A stretch of 8,435 bases of DNA, from the NCBI GenBank assembly GCA_043738425.1, contig JAYUGJ010000137.1, positions 1 through 8,435 on the forward strand, in the 5' to 3' direction. The stretch is from PBB1 sp043738425 (lineage in GTDB: Bacteria; Pseudomonadota; Gammaproteobacteria; Burkholderiales; Burkholderiaceae_C). How positions within the stretch are numbered: position 1 is the stretch's first letter; each line of letters begins with the position of its first letter. Below the pieces are notes generated by a model. That model made no database searches and was not told the origin of the DNA. It saw nothing but the letters and a program-made list of their open reading frames with translations. Position numbers and translations under genes: made by a program. Shown piece by piece: positions 6,262-8,435 of the stretch.

Positions 6262-6267
6262 AGGAGG
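6262..6267 (+). promoter_or_regulatory. Consensus Shine-Dalgarno AGGAGG for the DUF2796 gene
   Basis: A perfect AGGAGG lies 7 nt before the ATG at 6275. It decides the start against the longer in-frame possibility at 6203, whose extra residues would fall across the stem-loop and before the signal peptide. It is the strongest ribosome binding site seen in the window. Confidence 0.9.
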
Positions 6268-6274
6268 AAATGTC

Positions 6275-6811
6275 ATGCGACTGAGCTGCTGCGGTTGGTT
6301 GGCGATCGGGCTGGTAGCCAGCAGCCCGGCCTGGTCCCAAGGCACGCCGCACGTCCACGGCGCTGCGCGGCTGGAGGTGGTGGTCGAGGCCAGCCAGGTC
6401 ACGCTGCAACTGGAATTGCCGCTCGACAGCCTGGTCGGCTTCGAGCACGCGCCGCGCGGTGCGGCGCAAATACAGCGCGCCGCTGCGGCCGTTCAGGCGT
6501 TGAATGCGGCCGATGCGTTGTTCAAATTCACCCCCGCCGCACGCTGCGTGGTGCACAGCGTGGTGCTGGAGTCGGCGGCGTTGAATTTAGGCCCGCGTGC
6601 AGCCGCGGACACGCCGCCCAGCGACCATGCCGACGTCGACGCGACCTACGTGTTCACCTGCGCCGACACGCCCCGAGCCACCGAGGTCGATATCGGCTTG
6701 TTCGAGGCCTTCAGCCGCTTGCAACAGGTGACCGCCGAGGTGGCCACGGCCAAAGGCCAGTTCAAGCGCGCGCTGACGCGGCCAGCCAAGCGCGTGTCGT
6801 TGGTTCGCTGA
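6275..6811 (+). CDS. Periplasmic DUF2796 (ZrgA-like) protein
   Basis: This 178-residue protein has a signal peptide (about residues 1-22, ending PAWSQ) followed by PHVHG (25-29), the usual start of mature DUF2796 proteins. The body (RLEVVVEASQVTLQLELPLDSLVGFEHAP region) fits the family, as does the end of the domain near GQFKRALTRP. Cys91 and Cys129 could form a disulphide. Family members in zinc-uptake operons, such as ZrgA of Vibrio cholerae, bind zinc in the periplasm through a histidine-rich loop. At the matching place here (about residues 112-123, PPSDHADVDA) there is only one histidine, so metal scavenging may be weak or different. The ATPase and permease genes follow at once, so the protein probably serves as the periplasmic partner of that ABC complex. 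Zinc as the substrate is inferred from the family. Confidence 0.8.
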   Translation: MRLSCCGWLAIGLVASSPAWSQGTPHVHGAARLEVVVEASQVTLQLELPLDSLVGFEHAPRGAAQIQRAAAAVQALNAADALFKFTPAARCVVHSVVLESAALNLGPRAAADTPPSDHADVDATYVFTCADTPRATEVDIGLFEAFSRLQQVTAEVATAKGQFKRALTRPAKRVSLVR

Positions 6812-6832
6812 GATGCCGATTCGGCAGCCGCG

Positions 6833-7576
6833 GTGATCGAACTTCGTGACGTGCGTTTTGCGTGGCCCGCCGACCGGCGGGCTGCGGCAACCGATTGCGT
6901 GGCGATCGACCGGCTCAGTTTGGCGGCAGGCCGCACTTTGTTTTTGCATGGACCGAGCGGCGGTGGCAAGAGCACGCTGCTCGGCTTGTTGGCCGGCGTG
7001 TTGCTGCCGCAAACCGGCTCGGTCAGTGTGCTCGGCACGCGCTGGTCGGACTTGTCCGCCGCGCGGCGCGATGCGTTTCGTGCGGACCATGTGGGCTACG
7101 TCTTTCAGCAATTCAACCTGCTGCCGTATTTGAGCGTGCTCGACAACGTGCTGCTGCCGTGTCGCTTTTCGGCGCTGCGCCGCGACCGTGCCGCGCAGGG
7201 CGGCAAGTCACCGGCAGATGCGGCGCGCCAGCTGCTGCAACGCTTCGGATTGACCGACGCGTTGTGGGGCCGGCCTGCCGCGCAGTTGTCGGTCGGACAG
7301 CAGCAGCGCGTGGCCGCCGCGCGCGCGCTGATCGGCCAGCCTGAAGTGGTGATTGCCGATGAGCCGACCTCGGCACTCGACGCCGCGCTGCGTGACAGCT
7401 TCATGGATTTGCTGCTTGATGCGTGCCAGGCGAGCGCTGGCACGTTGGTGTTCGTCAGCCACGACGAACGGCTGGCCGCGCGGTTCGATGTGCGCCTGTC
7501 GTTGGCCGACATCAACCACGCGGCGGCGGCTGGTGACGATACCCATCGCGCTGCCAGTGCGGTGGCTGCGCCGTGA
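6833..7576 (+). CDS. ABC transporter ATP-binding protein (LolD/MacB-like)
   Basis: This 247-residue cytosolic ATPase has all the expected motifs: Walker A GPSGGGKST (40-48), Q-loop Gln92 in VFQQFNLLPYL, signature LSVGQQQR (152-159), Walker B VVIADEPTSALD (172-183) and H-loop His210. The signature carries Val where the consensus has Gly (LSGGQ), a tolerated change. It belongs to the MacB/LolD/FtsE subgroup that drives FtsX-type permeases rather than classical importers. The start is GTG at 6833, because no in-frame ATG exists between the upstream in-frame TGA (6809) and the conserved IELRDVRFAW. The gene starts 21 bp after the DUF2796 stop and overlaps the permease start by 4 bp, so the three form one operon. 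The last 20 or so residues are Ala-rich and outside the domain. Confidence 0.93.
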   Translation: MIELRDVRFAWPADRRAAATDCVAIDRLSLAAGRTLFLHGPSGGGKSTLLGLLAGVLLPQTGSVSVLGTRWSDLSAARRDAFRADHVGYVFQQFNLLPYLSVLDNVLLPCRFSALRRDRAAQGGKSPADAARQLLQRFGLTDALWGRPAAQLSVGQQQRVAAARALIGQPEVVIADEPTSALDAALRDSFMDLLLDACQASAGTLVFVSHDERLAARFDVRLSLADINHAAAAGDDTHRAASAVAAP

Positions 7577-8435
7577 AAGCCCTGTTCACGCTGGCCTGGC
7601 GCAGCGCCTGGAACCGCCGCGCCACCTTGTCGCTGGTGTGGCTGTCGGTGGCGCTCTCAACCTTGCTGCTGCTGGGCTTCGAGCAGGTGCGCACCGATGT
7701 GCGGGAGAATTTTTCGCAGTCGGTCAGCGGCACCGATTTGGTGGTGGGTGCGCGCACCGGTTCGGTTCAGCTGATGCTGTATTCGGTGTTCCGCATCGGT
7801 GGCGCAACCAACAACATCCGCGTCGACAGCCTGGCAGCGATTGCCAGGCACCGTGCGGTCGAATGGGTGGTGCCGTTGTCGCTCGGCGACTCGCACCGCG
7901 GCTATGCGGTGCTCGGCACCACGGCCGAATACTTCACGCGGTTTTTGTATGGCGACCGCGAACCGCTGGTGCTGGCGCAGGGTCAGGCCTTTAACGACGG
8001 CATCGATGGCTTGTACGGCGCAGTGCTCGGAGCCGAGGTGGCTCATGCGTTGCGCTACCGCATCGGCGATGCGCTCACGCTGTCGCATGGCAGCGGCGGG
8101 CTGCCGGGCTCTGAGCATGCCGACAAGCCGTTCAAGGTGGTTGGCGTCTTGGCGCGCACCGGCACGCCGGTGGACCGCACCGTGCATGTCAGCCTGGAGG
8201 CCATAGAAGCCATCCACCTCGAATGGGCCGGCGGTGCGCCGATGCCGGGCATGAAGATCGCGCCGGAGCAGGAGCGCAAGTTCGATCTCCAACCCAAACA
8301 GGTGACTGCTGCCTTGGTCGGGCTGAAGAGCCGCACCGCCGTGTTCGCGGTGCAGCGCCATGTGGCCGAATTCACCGGCGAGCCGCTGATGGCGGTGCTG
8401 CCCGGCGTGGCGCTCGACGAGTTGTGGGACGTGGT
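7573..8435 (+). CDS. FtsX-like ABC transporter permease (3' end beyond the window)
   Basis: An open frame runs without a stop for 287 codons from GTG at 7573 to the window edge. The start overlaps the ATPase stop as GTGA (7573-7576), typical of translational coupling. The product begins VKALFTLAWRSAWNRRATL, followed by a transmembrane helix at about residues 17-37. Then comes a large periplasmic domain with SGTDLVVGARTGSVQLMLYS (about 52-71) and FRIGGATNNI, motifs I associate with the FtsX/MacB permeases that accompany DUF2796. The expected second half, with three more membrane helices, lies outside the window. The protein probably forms the membrane part of the complex with the preceding ATPase and the DUF2796 protein. 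The GTG start explains why a search limited to ATG starts would miss it. Confidence 0.88.
   Translation, partial: MKALFTLAWRSAWNRRATLSLVWLSVALSTLLLLGFEQVRTDVRENFSQSVSGTDLVVGARTGSVQLMLYSVFRIGGATNNIRVDSLAAIARHRAVEWVVPLSLGDSHRGYAVLGTTAEYFTRFLYGDREPLVLAQGQAFNDGIDGLYGAVLGAEVAHALRYRIGDALTLSHGSGGLPGSEHADKPFKVVGVLARTGTPVDRTVHVSLEAIEAIHLEWAGGAPMPGMKIAPEQERKFDLQPKQVTAALVGLKSRTAVFAVQRHVAEFTGEPLMAVLPGVALDELWDV

Noticed and set aside
6170..6274. A Zur-type operator before the DUF2796 operon
   Set aside because: No AT-rich palindrome resembling the known Zur box is present. Only the GC-rich hairpin is visible.

Overview
The window is high-GC DNA with strong G/C bias at third codon positions. It carries a PEP-CTERM protein and a degenerate copy of a dispersed intergenic repeat whose translations look like 'SLGQALRRAQGE'. 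Together these suggest a betaproteobacterium, probably Burkholderiales (Comamonadaceae, Rubrivivax or Ideonella type). This assignment comes from recognised protein families and sequence style, not from a search.

Left part (1-3429, + strand): a large lipoprotein zinc metalloprotease of the DUF5117/DUF4953 zincin group (61-2907), then after about 93 bp a small single-domain cupin (3001-3429). The cupin matches the acetylacetone dioxygenase Dke1, including the spacing of the three metal-binding histidines and all second-shell residues I can recall.

Middle part (3460-5158, - strand plus non-coding DNA): a secreted spherulin-4/GH135-like protein with a C-terminal PEP-CTERM sorting signal (3460-4449). 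Its ribosome binding site lies in a 14-bp unit repeated three times in tandem (4452-4493). Upstream are a perfect 8-bp stem-loop (4534-4557), a degenerate dispersed repeat (about 4585-4650), and a small, very hydrophilic, basic protein of unknown function (4689-4934, - strand). A 200-bp divergent intergenic region with a (CTAC)5 tetranucleotide repeat follows.

Right part (5159-8435, + strand): an aspartoacylase/succinylglutamate desuccinylase-family zinc hydrolase (5159-6169), a 105-bp gap holding a large imperfect stem-loop, then a compact operon of a periplasmic DUF2796 protein (6275-6811), an ABC ATPase (6833-7576) and an FtsX-like permease (7573 to the window edge, incomplete). The order resembles the DUF2796-ABC operons linked to zinc uptake (Zrg of Vibrio cholerae). 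The DUF2796 protein here lacks the long histidine-rich loop expected for zinc scavenging. A DUF3299-type protein would be expected just beyond the window.

No rRNA, tRNA, CRISPR array, transposase or prophage gene was seen. I found no clearly new multi-gene system. The most unusual signals are the triplicated Shine-Dalgarno unit before the PEP-CTERM gene, the complete Dke1 active site with no diketone pathway nearby, and the histidine-poor DUF2796 operon with its leader hairpin.
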